Shown here: positions 36,952 through 44,960 of the stretch, piece after piece
How positions within the stretch are numbered: position 1 is the stretch's first letter
How the letters are laid out: every line of letters starts with the position of its first letter
Source: CAMPJU01 sp036675265
GTDB lineage: Bacteria; Pseudomonadota; Gammaproteobacteria; Xanthomonadales; Xanthomonadaceae
Direction: 5' to 3'
DNA length: 64,000 nt
NCBI GenBank assembly: GCA_036675265.1
Contig: JAKFFJ010000076.1
Span: forward strand, 62,001-126,000
The notes under the pieces: generated by a model
The model's input: only the letters and a program-made list of their open reading frames with translations
Told to the model about the DNA's origin: nothing
The model's database searches: none
Program-made: the position numbers and the translations under genes

Positions 36952-38126
36952 AGACCCTGCACACCATCCTGACGGTGGCGAGGAAGGAACTGGTCGACCT
37001 GTTCCGCGACCGCAAGACCGCCGCGCTCGGTTTGCTGCTGGGCCCGATCCTGTTCCCGGCGCTGATCCTGGGCATGGGCTCGCTGGCCGAGAGCCGCGCG
37101 AAGACCCAGCTCGAATCGACGCTGGCGTTGCCGGTCGTCGGCGCGGACCGGGCGCCCAACCTGATCGGCTTCCTCGAAAGCCAGAACATGGCGGTCGAGG
37201 CCGCGCCGGAGGACCTGGAGGATCGCGTGCGCGACCAGACGCACGAGGTCGTGCTGGTCATCCCGGAGGACTACCCGGCGCAGTGGCGCGGCAGCCGGCC
37301 GGCGACCATCGAGCTGGTGTACGACAGCTCGCGGCGCGATTCGGACATCCCGGTCGATCGCGTCCGCAGCGCCGTGCAGCAGTACTCGCAGCAGGTCGGT
37401 GCGCTGCGCGTGATCACCCGCGGCCTGAGCCCCCAGGTCGCGGCCGGCGTCCAGGTCGCCACGCGCGACGTCGCCACGCCGGAGGCCAAGCGCGGGATGC
37501 TGCTCGCGTTCCTGCCCTACCTGCTGATCCTGTCGGCCTTCCTGGGCGGTGCGTACCTGGTGATCGACGTCACCGCGGGCGAGCGCGAGCGCCAGTCGCT
37601 CGAACCGCTGCTGGCCACGCCCGCGGCGCGTGGCGCGATCATGAGCGGCAAGATCCTGGCCGCCTGCGCATTCGGGATGCTCAGCCTGCTGCTGATCCTG
37701 GTGTCGTTCAAGATCAGCTTCATGTTCGCGCCCGGCGCGCTGGGGCGGATCGACGTGTCGCTGCCGGTGATGGCGCAGCTGCTGCTGGTGATGCTGGTGA
37801 TGGTGCTGATCGGCACCACGCTGCTGACCCTGATCGCCGCGAGCGTGAAGTCGGTCAAGGAGGCCCAGAGCTACATGAGCGTGCTGATGCTGCTGCCGAT
37901 CATCCCGACCCTGGTGCTGCTCATCAATCCGCTGAAGAACGAGTTGTGGCAGTTCGCGGTGCCGTTCCTGGCGCAGAACCAGATGATCATGATGCTGGTG
38001 CGCAGCGACGCGATCAGCGCGCTGGAATGGGCGGTGTACCTCGGCGCCGGCCTGGGCCTGGGCCTGGTGCTGTGGCTGGTGGCGGCGCGGCTGTACCACC
38101 AGGAGAAGCTGGCGATCTCGGCCTGA
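36948..38126 (+). CDS. natB: ABC transporter permease, NatB-like
   Basis: 392-aa ABC-2 permease. A first helix near residues 22-44 follows the cytoplasmic ARKELVDLFRDRKT box typical of NatB; a large periplasmic domain (about 50-190) is followed by five helices, with the conserved TAGERERQSLEPLLATP in the loop between. Forms the membrane part of the exporter with the upstream ATPase. A REP pair and a hairpin follow the stop. Confidence 0.9.
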   Translation: MKTLHTILTVARKELVDLFRDRKTAALGLLLGPILFPALILGMGSLAESRAKTQLESTLALPVVGADRAPNLIGFLESQNMAVEAAPEDLEDRVRDQTHEVVLVIPEDYPAQWRGSRPATIELVYDSSRRDSDIPVDRVRSAVQQYSQQVGALRVITRGLSPQVAAGVQVATRDVATPEAKRGMLLAFLPYLLILSAFLGGAYLVIDVTAGERERQSLEPLLATPAARGAIMSGKILAACAFGMLSLLLILVSFKISFMFAPGALGRIDVSLPVMAQLLLVMLVMVLIGTTLLTLIAASVKSVKEAQSYMSVLMLLPIIPTLVLLINPLKNELWQFAVPFLAQNQMIMMLVRSDAISALEWAVYLGAGLGLGLVLWLVAARLYHQEKLAISA

Positions 38127-38128
38127 GG

Positions 38129-38155
38129 GTCATTCCCGCGAAGGCGGGAACCCAG
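38129..38155. repeat. REP-like palindrome, copy 2
   Basis: GTCATTCCCGCG-AAGG-CGGGAA core, in inverted orientation to the copy at 38200-38226. It lies directly after the natB stop. Confidence 0.9.
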
Positions 38156-38158
38156 GAA

Positions 38159-38188
38159 CACGAAGCCCGCCGAACGGCGGGCTTCGTG
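38159..38188. terminator. bidirectional hairpin terminator between natB and the TonB lipoprotein gene
   Basis: A 13-bp perfect stem (38159-38171 with 38176-38188) with a four-base loop. It separates two convergent genes and is framed by an inverted REP pair. The T tract on either side is weak, so termination is likely but not certain. Confidence 0.6.
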
Positions 38189-38199
38189 GTTGTTGTCGA

Positions 38200-38226
38200 C
38201 TGGATCCCCGCCTGCGCGGGGATGAC
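38200..38226. repeat. REP-like palindrome, copy 3
   Basis: CTGGATCCCCGC core opposing GCGGGGATGAC, same family as the copies at 17481, 38129, 61548 and 61589. It ends 8 bp before the stop of the TonB lipoprotein gene. Confidence 0.9.
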
Positions 38227-38234
38227 AGGCGGGA

Positions 38235-39260
38235 TCAGGCTTCCGGATCGAAGCCGATCGTGCGCCGCGAGGTGACCGGCTCGGCCACCGGCTGGAAGCG
38301 CCAGCGGTTGACGGCGTCCAGCGCGGCGCGGTCGAACACGCGCCGCGGGTTGGAGCGCACGACGCGCGAGGACGTCACCGACCCGTTGGTGCCGACCACG
38401 AACTCGACCTGCACCTCGCCCGACTGCCGGTTTCGGTAGGCCTCCGCGGGGAACTGCGGGGCCGGCGTGCTGACCGGGATCAGCTCGGTGTTGGCCGTGC
38501 GTGCCGGCGTGGCCGCGGCCGGCTGGGGGGTCGGCTGGGTCGGCGCCGACTGCGTGGGGGCCGACGCGGCCGCGGCCTGGGCCTCGCGCTGGCGCTGCTC
38601 TTCCGCGGCACGCGCGGCAGCCTGCTGGGCCGCCAGTTGCCGGGCCGCCTCCTGCTGCGCCTGCTGCTGTTCACGCGCGCGCGCGGCCTCGACCTCGGAT
38701 TGGCGTTCGGCCTCCTCCTGCGTCTGGGCGACTTCCTCGGCCTCGCGCGCGACCGCCTGCTGGCGGGCGGTGGCGATGGTCTGCTCCAGCCGCGGCAACG
38801 CGGGCGCCTCGGGGTTGGTCTTCTCCATCAGCGCGTACAGGCGCTGCGCCTCGTCGAAGTCCTCGCGGCCGATGCTCTGCTCGGTGGCGATCAGCGTGTA
38901 CGGCATCAGGTCGGTCAGCGCGCTGGCCACGGACGGGTCCTGGGGCTGCTTGTCGCGCAATGCCAGGTAGTACTCCATCGCGTTGTTGCCGGCCGGCGCG
39001 TAGAGGCGCTGTTCGCGCAACGCGGCGCTTGCCGCGGCCCGCAGGGCATCGGCGTCCATGGACGCGACCTCGGCGGACACGGCCTCCACTGGCGCCGCCG
39101 GCTCCCCGCTGGCGGCGGCCTGGTCGGCCGGGGTGGCCGCCGCATCGTCGGCGGCGTCCTTCTTGCAGGCCGCCAGCGCGCAGAGCAGCGCGACGACGGC
39201 GGTGGCGCGGACGGCAGCAGACAACAGCGGCCGTCCTTGTTCAGGTTTCACTCTCGACAT
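38235..39260 (-). CDS. lipoprotein with a TonB C-terminal domain
   Basis: 341 aa. The signal peptide ends in the lipobox LAAC (Cys32), so this is a lipoprotein and not the usual signal-anchored TonB. A domain with helical repeats (about 60-160) leads into a long Gln/Ala/Glu-rich helix (about 165-240, coiled-coil-like), then a Pro/Thr linker, and the TonB_C domain (about 255-341: PQFPAEAYRNRQSGEVQVEFVV and FDRAALDAVNRWRFQP). Whether it receives energy from ExbB/ExbD is unknown. The Exb genes lie 17 kb away. Confidence 0.85.
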   Translation of the reverse strand: MSRVKPEQGRPLLSAAVRATAVVALLCALAACKKDAADDAAATPADQAAASGEPAAPVEAVSAEVASMDADALRAAASAALREQRLYAPAGNNAMEYYLALRDKQPQDPSVASALTDLMPYTLIATEQSIGREDFDEAQRLYALMEKTNPEAPALPRLEQTIATARQQAVAREAEEVAQTQEEAERQSEVEAARAREQQQAQQEAARQLAAQQAAARAAEEQRQREAQAAAASAPTQSAPTQPTPQPAAATPARTANTELIPVSTPAPQFPAEAYRNRQSGEVQVEFVVGTNGSVTSSRVVRSNPRRVFDRAALDAVNRWRFQPVAEPVTSRRTIGFDPEA

Positions 39261-39329
39261 GACCTCGGTACTCCCCCCTTGCAGATTGCGTAGTGACGCG
39301 CCCGGACGGCCCAATGTCAACCGCCACGG

Positions 39330-40673
39330 CTACTTGCCGATGCAGAAACTGGCAAAGATGTGACCCAGCAGCGCATCGGGCACCACCTTGCCGGTGATCT
39401 CGCCCACGGCGTCGTGTGCGGCGCGCAACGCCTCGGCCGCGAGGTCCAGGGTCTCGCGTGCCAGCGCGTCGCGTGCCTCGATGGCGTGGTCGCGGGCGCG
39501 GACCAGCGCCTGGACGTGGCGGGTGCGCGCCGTGAAGGCGCCCTCGCCGGCGAAGGCGCCGGCACCGGCCAGCGCGCGCAGGGCGGCATGCAGCGCGGGC
39601 AGCCCCGCGCCGGTGCGGGCCGAGACATACAGCGCGTCCGGTCCGGCATGGGCCTGTTCGGGGGTGTCCAGCAGGTCGGCCTTGTTGTGCAACCAGAGCC
39701 TGCGCGGCACGTTGGCGATCGCATCGGCCACGGCATCGCGCCCCGCCACCGGGTCGCGTGCGTCGAGCACCACGACCGCCAGGTCCGCGCGCTCGAGCTC
39801 GGCCTGCGCGCGGCGCATGCCCTCCCGTTCGATCGCATCGCCACCCGCCCGCAGGCCCGCGGTGTCGACCAGCGTCAGCTCGACGCCGTCCAGGCCGATC
39901 GTCTCCACCAGCAGGTCGCGGGTGGTGCCCGCGATCTCGGTGACGATCGCGCGGTCGCTGCCGGCCAGCGCATTCAACAACGAGCTCTTGCCGGCGTTCG
40001 GGGGGCCGACGATCACCGCATGCAGTCCATCGCGCAACCGGCGGCCGTGCTCGGCCTGGACCAGCAGCGCGTCCAGGGCCTCGACCGTCGCGTCCAGTCG
40101 CGCCCGGAGGTCGGCACCGCCCAGCGTGTCGAGCGGCTCGTCGGCGAAGTCGATGGCCGCCTCGACGTGGATGCGCAATGCCAGCAGCTCCGCCGCCAGC
40201 GCGTCGGCCCGCCGGGAGAATTCGCCTTCCAGGGAGCGGCGTGCCGCGCGCGCGGCGTGCACGTCGGTCGCCGCGATCAGGTCGGCGATCGCCTCGGCCT
40301 GCGCGAGGTCCAGCCGCCCGTTGAGGAAGGCGCGCTCGCTGAACTCGCCCGCGCGCGCCAGCCGTGCGCCGAGCGCGCAGCACCGCGCGAGGAGTTGCTG
40401 CAACGCGACGGGACTGCCATGGGCCTGCAGTTCCACCACGTCCTCGCCGGTGAAGCTGGCGGGCGCCGCGAAGTACAGCGCGATCCCGTCGTCGATGGCA
40501 GCGCCGTCGGCATCGCGGAACGCGACGTGGTGGGCGTGGCGCGGCGCCAGTGTGCGGCCGGCGACCTGTTCGCCGATCGCGCGGCTGCGCGGGCCGGAGA
40601 GCCGCACGATGCCGACGCCGCCCGCACCCGCGGCTGTCGCGACGGCGGCGATGGTGTCCGCGGCGGCGTCCAC
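39330..40673 (-). CDS. mnmE: tRNA modification GTPase MnmE
   Basis: With MnmG it makes cmnm5U at the wobble position of certain tRNAs. The 447-aa protein has the N-terminal folate-binding domain (ADTIAAVATAAGAGGVGIVR), helices, the inserted G domain (GPPNAGKSS; EIAGTTRDLL; DTAGLR; NKADLL) and the C-terminal FASFCIGK with the catalytic Cys. GTG at 40673 is the start: no ATG precedes the conserved N-terminus. It lies 11 bp after yidC, as in other origin regions. Confidence 0.95.
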   Translation of the reverse strand: MDAAADTIAAVATAAGAGGVGIVRLSGPRSRAIGEQVAGRTLAPRHAHHVAFRDADGAAIDDGIALYFAAPASFTGEDVVELQAHGSPVALQQLLARCCALGARLARAGEFSERAFLNGRLDLAQAEAIADLIAATDVHAARAARRSLEGEFSRRADALAAELLALRIHVEAAIDFADEPLDTLGGADLRARLDATVEALDALLVQAEHGRRLRDGLHAVIVGPPNAGKSSLLNALAGSDRAIVTEIAGTTRDLLVETIGLDGVELTLVDTAGLRAGGDAIEREGMRRAQAELERADLAVVVLDARDPVAGRDAVADAIANVPRRLWLHNKADLLDTPEQAHAGPDALYVSARTGAGLPALHAALRALAGAGAFAGEGAFTARTRHVQALVRARDHAIEARDALARETLDLAAEALRAAHDAVGEITGKVVPDALLGHIFASFCIGK

Positions 40674-40684
40674 GGCCCGGGCGG

Positions 40685-42388
40685 TCAGCCCTTCGCCGGC
40701 GCCGGCTGGTCGCCGTAGCGCTTGATGTTCCACCACTGCTGCGCGAGGCCGAGCGTGCCGTTGGTGACCCAGTACAACACCAGGCCCGCGGGGAAGAAGA
40801 CCATCATCACGCCGAACACCAGCGGCATGAACTGCATCATCTTGCGCTGCATCGGGTCCATGCCCGGCGTCGGCGTCAGCTTCTGCGTGGCCCACATGAC
40901 GGCAATGTTCAGCAGCGGCAGGATGAAGTAGGGATCACGCGCGGTCAGGTCGTCGATCCAGCCCGGGATCCACGCGGCCTGGCGCAGTTCCACCGATTCC
41001 AGCAGCACCCAGTACAGGGCCAGGAACACCGGGATCTGCACCAGCACCGGCAGGCAGCCGCCGACGGGGTTGATCTTCTCCTTCTTGTACAGCTCCATCA
41101 GCGCGACCTGGAACTTCTGCTTGTCGTCGCCGTAGCGTTCCTTGAGTTGTTCCACGCGCGGCTGGAACCGGCGCATCTTCGCGGCCGACTTGTACTGCGC
41201 GGCCGACAGCGGGTACAGCATCAACTTGATGATCAGCACCAGCAGCACGATCGCCCAGCCCCAGTTGCTGGTCAGCAGGTGCAGCTTGGCAAGCAGCCAG
41301 GCGATGGGCTTGGCGAGGAAGGTGAAGACACCGTAGTCCAGCGCGAGCTCGAGCCCCGGCGCGACGTCCTGCAGGCGCTCGGCCAGCTTCGGTCCCAGCC
41401 ACAGCGTGGCCTCGGTGGATGCGGTCTGGCCGGGCGCGACGTTGAAGCTCGGGCCGCGGGCCTCGATGCTGTACAGGCCGTCGTCGATGCCGAGCGAATA
41501 CAGCGCAGCCTGGTCGGGCTGCGGCTCCCACGCGGTGAGGAAGTAGTGCTGCGACAGCGCGACCCAGCCGCCGGTCACCTGCACGTCGAGCGGGCCGTCG
41601 TCGGCGAAGTCCGCGAACGCGCGCTTTTCGTACTTCTCCTCCGGGCTGTACCACGCCGCCCCGTGGAAGGTGATCGCTTCCGGGTTGGTGAACATCGAGC
41701 CGCGATCCGGCGGCGCGTCGCGCAGCAGCTGGCGATACACGTGCGCCTGCCAGGGTTCGGCGCCGGCGTTGACCACTTCGTCCCGCACGTGCACCGCGTA
41801 GTCGTTTGCGCCGAAGGTCCAGGTGCGGCGCACGGTCACGCCGTCCGGGCCCGTCCAGGCGAACGGCACCGCGATCGTGTCCTGGCCTTCCTCCAGCGTG
41901 TAGTCGCGGGTGTCCCCCACCGGCAGGAAGCCGGTGGCGTGGCCCGGCGCGTTGCCGTCCGGCGCGGTCCATCCGCTGCGCGCGACATAGATGCCGGGCG
42001 CGGTGCTGCTGAGCAGTTCCACCGGCGGGCTGCCCGGTTCGGTCCCCTGCGGGTACCGCAACAGTTCGGTCGACAGGATCTCGCCGCCGCGCATGCGCAC
42101 GCGCAGCACTTCGGTTTCCACGGTCACGACCGGCGTGGCGCCGGCGTCCACCGGCGGTGCCGCTGGTGCGTTGCCTGGCGCCATCGGGACCGCCGGCGCC
42201 GCCGATGCGCCGCGCCCGGCGGCGCTGGTGTCGGCGGTCGGGATCGCGGCGGTGCCGTTCGCGCCGGCCTGCGTGTCGGTGGCGACGACGGCGTCGGGAC
42301 CGGCCACCTGTTCGCGCCCCCACTCCATCCACAGGAAGGTGGCCACCATCAGCCAGGCGAAAATCAGGAACGCGCGGGTCTGGTTCAT
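40685..42388 (-). CDS. yidC: membrane protein insertase YidC
   Basis: Inserts and folds inner-membrane proteins, alone or with SecYEG. The 567-aa protein has an N-terminal helix (about 5-22), a large periplasmic beta domain (about 60-350) and the conserved C-terminal helices with NWGWAIVLLVLIIKLMLYPL (hydrophilic-groove helix), the QFMPLVFGVMMVFFPAGLVLYW pair and the basic tail. It follows rnpA by 33 bp. Confidence 0.96.
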   Translation of the reverse strand: MNQTRAFLIFAWLMVATFLWMEWGREQVAGPDAVVATDTQAGANGTAAIPTADTSAAGRGASAAPAVPMAPGNAPAAPPVDAGATPVVTVETEVLRVRMRGGEILSTELLRYPQGTEPGSPPVELLSSTAPGIYVARSGWTAPDGNAPGHATGFLPVGDTRDYTLEEGQDTIAVPFAWTGPDGVTVRRTWTFGANDYAVHVRDEVVNAGAEPWQAHVYRQLLRDAPPDRGSMFTNPEAITFHGAAWYSPEEKYEKRAFADFADDGPLDVQVTGGWVALSQHYFLTAWEPQPDQAALYSLGIDDGLYSIEARGPSFNVAPGQTASTEATLWLGPKLAERLQDVAPGLELALDYGVFTFLAKPIAWLLAKLHLLTSNWGWAIVLLVLIIKLMLYPLSAAQYKSAAKMRRFQPRVEQLKERYGDDKQKFQVALMELYKKEKINPVGGCLPVLVQIPVFLALYWVLLESVELRQAAWIPGWIDDLTARDPYFILPLLNIAVMWATQKLTPTPGMDPMQRKMMQFMPLVFGVMMVFFPAGLVLYWVTNGTLGLAQQWWNIKRYGDQPAPAKG

Positions 42389-42421
42389 CGGTTCAGGGGT
42401 CTTGTCGTCGGGCAGGCCGTG

Positions 42422-42901
42422 TCAGCCGGCGCGCGGATGCGGCGGCGGCGCGGCGGGCGGCGGGGAAGCGCGCATTGTGCCGGTCGCACCGGGGCGCGGC
42501 AACGCGCCGCCACGTTGCAGCGCGCGTTCGAAGGCGGCGCGGAGGTCGGCGGCGGTCGCGCGCGATGCACCCGGCCGGGCGACGAGCACGTACGCGCCGG
42601 GTGCCAGGTGCCCGCGCAGGTGGCGGAACGCATCGCGCAGCACGCGCTTGATCCGGTTGCGCGCCACCGCGCGCGGGTCGACCTTGCGCGAGACCGCGAG
42701 CCCCAGGCGCGCCGGTGCATCGTCGGCCAGCCAGTGCAGGGCCATCAGCGGCTCGGCGGTGCGGCGACCTGCCTTGAAGACCTTGTCGAACTCGGCCTTG
42801 GCGCGCACGCGCGCCATCCGCGGGAACCCCGCGGCGACGGTGGACGCGCACGCGAAATCGCCGGAGGCCTGTGTGGCGTCCGGCGACGAAGGATGGGTCA
42901 C
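42422..42901 (-). CDS. rnpA: ribonuclease P protein component
   Basis: Protein subunit of RNase P, which trims tRNA 5' leaders. The core FPRMARVRAKAEFDKVFKAGRR and the RNR motif region LGLAVSRKVDPRAVARNRIKR are diagnostic. At 159 aa it is longer than the usual 115-130 because of an N-terminal stretch (if GTG 42901 is the start) and a Pro-rich tail of about 25 residues. A start nearer FPRMARV cannot be excluded. Follows rpmH as in most bacteria. Confidence 0.93.
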   Translation of the reverse strand: MTHPSSPDATQASGDFACASTVAAGFPRMARVRAKAEFDKVFKAGRRTAEPLMALHWLADDAPARLGLAVSRKVDPRAVARNRIKRVLRDAFRHLRGHLAPGAYVLVARPGASRATAADLRAAFERALQRGGALPRPGATGTMRASPPPAAPPPHPRAG

Positions 42902-42923
42902 GATGTGCGAGCCGCGAAGCCGG

Positions 42924-42945
42924 GTGTCGCGGCGCGCCGCGACAC
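42924..42945. promoter_or_regulatory. 22-bp perfect palindrome between rpmH and rnpA
   Basis: An uninterrupted self-complementary sequence (GTGTCGCGGCG and its complement) in the 52-bp rpmH-rnpA spacer. As RNA it would fold into a stem that could slow RNase or partly terminate transcription after rpmH. Function is inferred only. Confidence 0.5.
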
Positions 42946-42953
42946 GGCCCGGG

Positions 42954-43094
42954 TCAGGCGGTGAGGCGCTTGCGGCCCTTCGCGCGGCGACGGGCGAGGA
43001 TCTTGCGGCCGTCGGCCGTCTTCATGCGGGCACGGAAGCCGTGGTCGCGCTTGCGCTTGAGGTTGCTGGGCTGGAAGGTGCGCTTGGTGGCCAT
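42954..43094 (-). CDS. rpmH: 50S ribosomal protein L34
   Basis: 46-aa basic ribosomal protein of the large subunit: it begins MATKRTFQPSNLKRKRDHGF, continues RARMKTADGRKILARRRAKG and ends RKRLTA. It is the standard bacterial L34 length and the expected neighbour of dnaA and rnpA. ATG at 43094. Confidence 0.97.
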   Translation of the reverse strand: MATKRTFQPSNLKRKRDHGFRARMKTADGRKILARRRAKGRKRLTA

Positions 43095-43130
43095 GGCGGC
43101 TGCTTGCTCGAACCGGCTAAAAGACCGTCG

Positions 43131-43160
43131 ATTTTAGCGGGCCGCGGGGAGTCGGGTCAA
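43131..43160 (-). promoter_or_regulatory. probable sigma-70 promoter of rpmH-rnpA-yidC-mnmE
   Basis: Reading leftward: TTGACC (43160-43155), an 18-bp spacer and TAAAAT (43136-43131), 36 bp upstream of the rpmH ATG. Good match to the -35/-10 consensus in a GC-rich setting. The short inverted repeat GCTAAAA/TTTTAGC overlaps the -10. Confidence 0.6.
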
Positions 43161-43342
43161 GCAAGGGCCTGCGCGGACGCGCTGGCGGCCAGTGCGCAAT
43201 TGCTTCGCATCCCTGCGGCGGGGCCCGGATGATAGTCTGGCCTGCCCCGCAGTCCGGCTGGCGCGACCCCTGGTTCGCGCGCCGGGCCCGTGCCTTTCCC
43301 CGCCCGCGCCTTCCTGCCGGCCCGACGAGATTGTCCCCCTTG

Positions 43343-44680
43343 ATGGATGCCTGGCCCCGCTGCCTCGAACGCCTGGAAGCCGAGCTGCCGGCCGAGGACG
43401 TCCACACCTGGCTCAAGCCGTTGCAGGCCGACCCGCGCGAGGACGGACTGGTGCTGTACGCGCCCAATGCCTTCGTGATGCAGGAAGTGCGGGACCGCTA
43501 CCTGGTGCGCATCCGCGAATTGCTGGCGCACTTTGCCGGCAACGAGCAGGTGAGCCTGGAAATCGGTTCGATGCGCCGCGTGGCCGCGCCGGTCGTCAAC
43601 GGCCAGGCCGGGACGTACGCCGCGGGTCGTCCGGCGCCGGTCGAGCCCTTCGACGGCCACCTGGACGGCCACTACACCTTCGAGAACTTCGTCGAAGGGC
43701 GCAGCAACCAGCTCGGCCGCGCCGCCGCCTGGCAGGCCGCGTCCAAGCCCGGGGACCGGGCCCACAACCCGCTGCTGCTGTACGGGGGCACCGGGCTGGG
43801 CAAGACCCACCTGATGTTCGCGGCCGGCAACGCGATGCGCGCGGCCAACCCGTCGATGCGCGTGCTGTACCTGCGCAGCGAGCAGTTCCTCGCCGCGCTG
43901 ATGAAGGCGCTGCAGGACAAGAGCAACGGCATGGCGGCGTTCAAGCGCCAGTTCCAGCAGGTCGACGCGCTGCTGATCGACGACATCCAGTTCTTCGCCG
44001 GCAAGGACCGCACGCAGGAGGAGTTCTTCCACACCTTCAACGCGCTGATCGACGGCAAGCAGCAGATCATCCTGACCTGCGACCGCTTTCCGCGCGAGGT
44101 CGAGGGGCTCGAGCCCCGGTTGAAGTCGCGCCTGGGCTGGGGCCTGTCGGTCGCCATCGACCCGCCAGACTTCGAGACCCGCGCCCAGATCGTCCTGTCC
44201 AAGGCGGCCGAGCGTGGCGCACGGATCCCGGAGGACGTGGCGTTCCTGATCGCCAAGAAGATGCGCTCGAACGTGCGCGACCTGGAAGGCGCGCTCAACA
44301 CCCTGGTGGCGCGCGCCAACTTCACCGGTCGCACCATCACCCCGGAGTTCGCCCAGGAGACCCTGCGCGACCTGCTGCGTGCGCAGCAGCAGGCGATCGG
44401 CATCCCCAACATCCAGAAGACCGTGGCAGACTACTACGGCCTGCAATTGAAGGACTTGCTGTCGAAACGGCGGACGCGTTCGCTCGCCCGGCCGCGCCAG
44501 GTGGCCATGGCGCTGGCCAAGGAACTGACCGAGCACAGCCTGCCGGAAATCGGGGACGCGTTTGCCGGTCGCGACCACACCACGGTGCTGCATGCCTGCA
44601 GGCAGGTGCGCCACCTGATGGACACCGACGGCAAGCTGCGGGAGGACTGGGAAAAGCTGATCCGCAAGTTGAGCGAATGA
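43343..44680 (+). CDS. dnaA: chromosomal replication initiator DnaA
   Basis: Binds DnaA boxes and melts oriC. The 445-aa protein has domain I (about 1-80), a short linker, the AAA+ domain with Walker A GGTGLGKTH near residue 147, Walker B LLIDDIQFF near 210 and RLGWGLSVAIDPPDFETR, and the DNA-binding domain IV with AGRDHTTVLHACRQV. ATG at 43343 gives MDAWPRCLERLE; no clear Shine-Dalgarno is seen. Confidence 0.97.
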   Translation: MDAWPRCLERLEAELPAEDVHTWLKPLQADPREDGLVLYAPNAFVMQEVRDRYLVRIRELLAHFAGNEQVSLEIGSMRRVAAPVVNGQAGTYAAGRPAPVEPFDGHLDGHYTFENFVEGRSNQLGRAAAWQAASKPGDRAHNPLLLYGGTGLGKTHLMFAAGNAMRAANPSMRVLYLRSEQFLAALMKALQDKSNGMAAFKRQFQQVDALLIDDIQFFAGKDRTQEEFFHTFNALIDGKQQIILTCDRFPREVEGLEPRLKSRLGWGLSVAIDPPDFETRAQIVLSKAAERGARIPEDVAFLIAKKMRSNVRDLEGALNTLVARANFTGRTITPEFAQETLRDLLRAQQQAIGIPNIQKTVADYYGLQLKDLLSKRRTRSLARPRQVAMALAKELTEHSLPEIGDAFAGRDHTTVLHACRQVRHLMDTDGKLREDWEKLIRKLSE

Positions 44681-44960
44681 CCGGCCAGGGACCCAGCCGA
44701 ACCCGGTGGGCAAACACCGGGGCGGGCTGTGGATAACCGGTGCATTGTCTGGAGGGGCAAAAACGATCCACAGGTTGTCCGCAAGTCGAGGCCCGCTTTC
44801 CCCAGTGGGTTTTGGTCTCGATAAACCGATTGAAATCAAGTTGTTATCGTACTTCCCACCAGATTTCGCCGACACCAAGCACTACCTGTTCTTGATTTAT
44901 CCCTCTCTGCTTCAAAGCAAGCAACCGAAGCAGACAACCAGAGCGTGACAAGGGGTCCGC
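44681..44960. other. probable chromosomal origin oriC (dnaA-dnaN spacer)
   Basis: 280-bp gene-free spacer. It holds a perfect DnaA box at 44728-44736 (complement of TTATCCACA), weaker 7-of-9 matches at 44764-44772 and 44775-44783, and an AT-rich stretch (about 44815-44945) that stands out from the GC-rich genome and could be the unwinding element. Gene orientation diverges around this region, with rpmH-mnmE leftward and dnaN-mlaA rightward. The rpmH-dnaA spacer has no such boxes, so oriC is placed here. Confidence 0.75.
44728..44736 (-). promoter_or_regulatory. DnaA box (perfect)
   Basis: TTATCCACA on the minus strand, an exact match to the DnaA box consensus, 48 bp after the dnaA stop codon. 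Confidence 0.8.

Noticed and set aside
43095..43342. oriC in the rpmH-dnaA spacer
   Set aside because: The spacer has no DnaA box near consensus and no AT-rich block; the dnaA-dnaN spacer has both.
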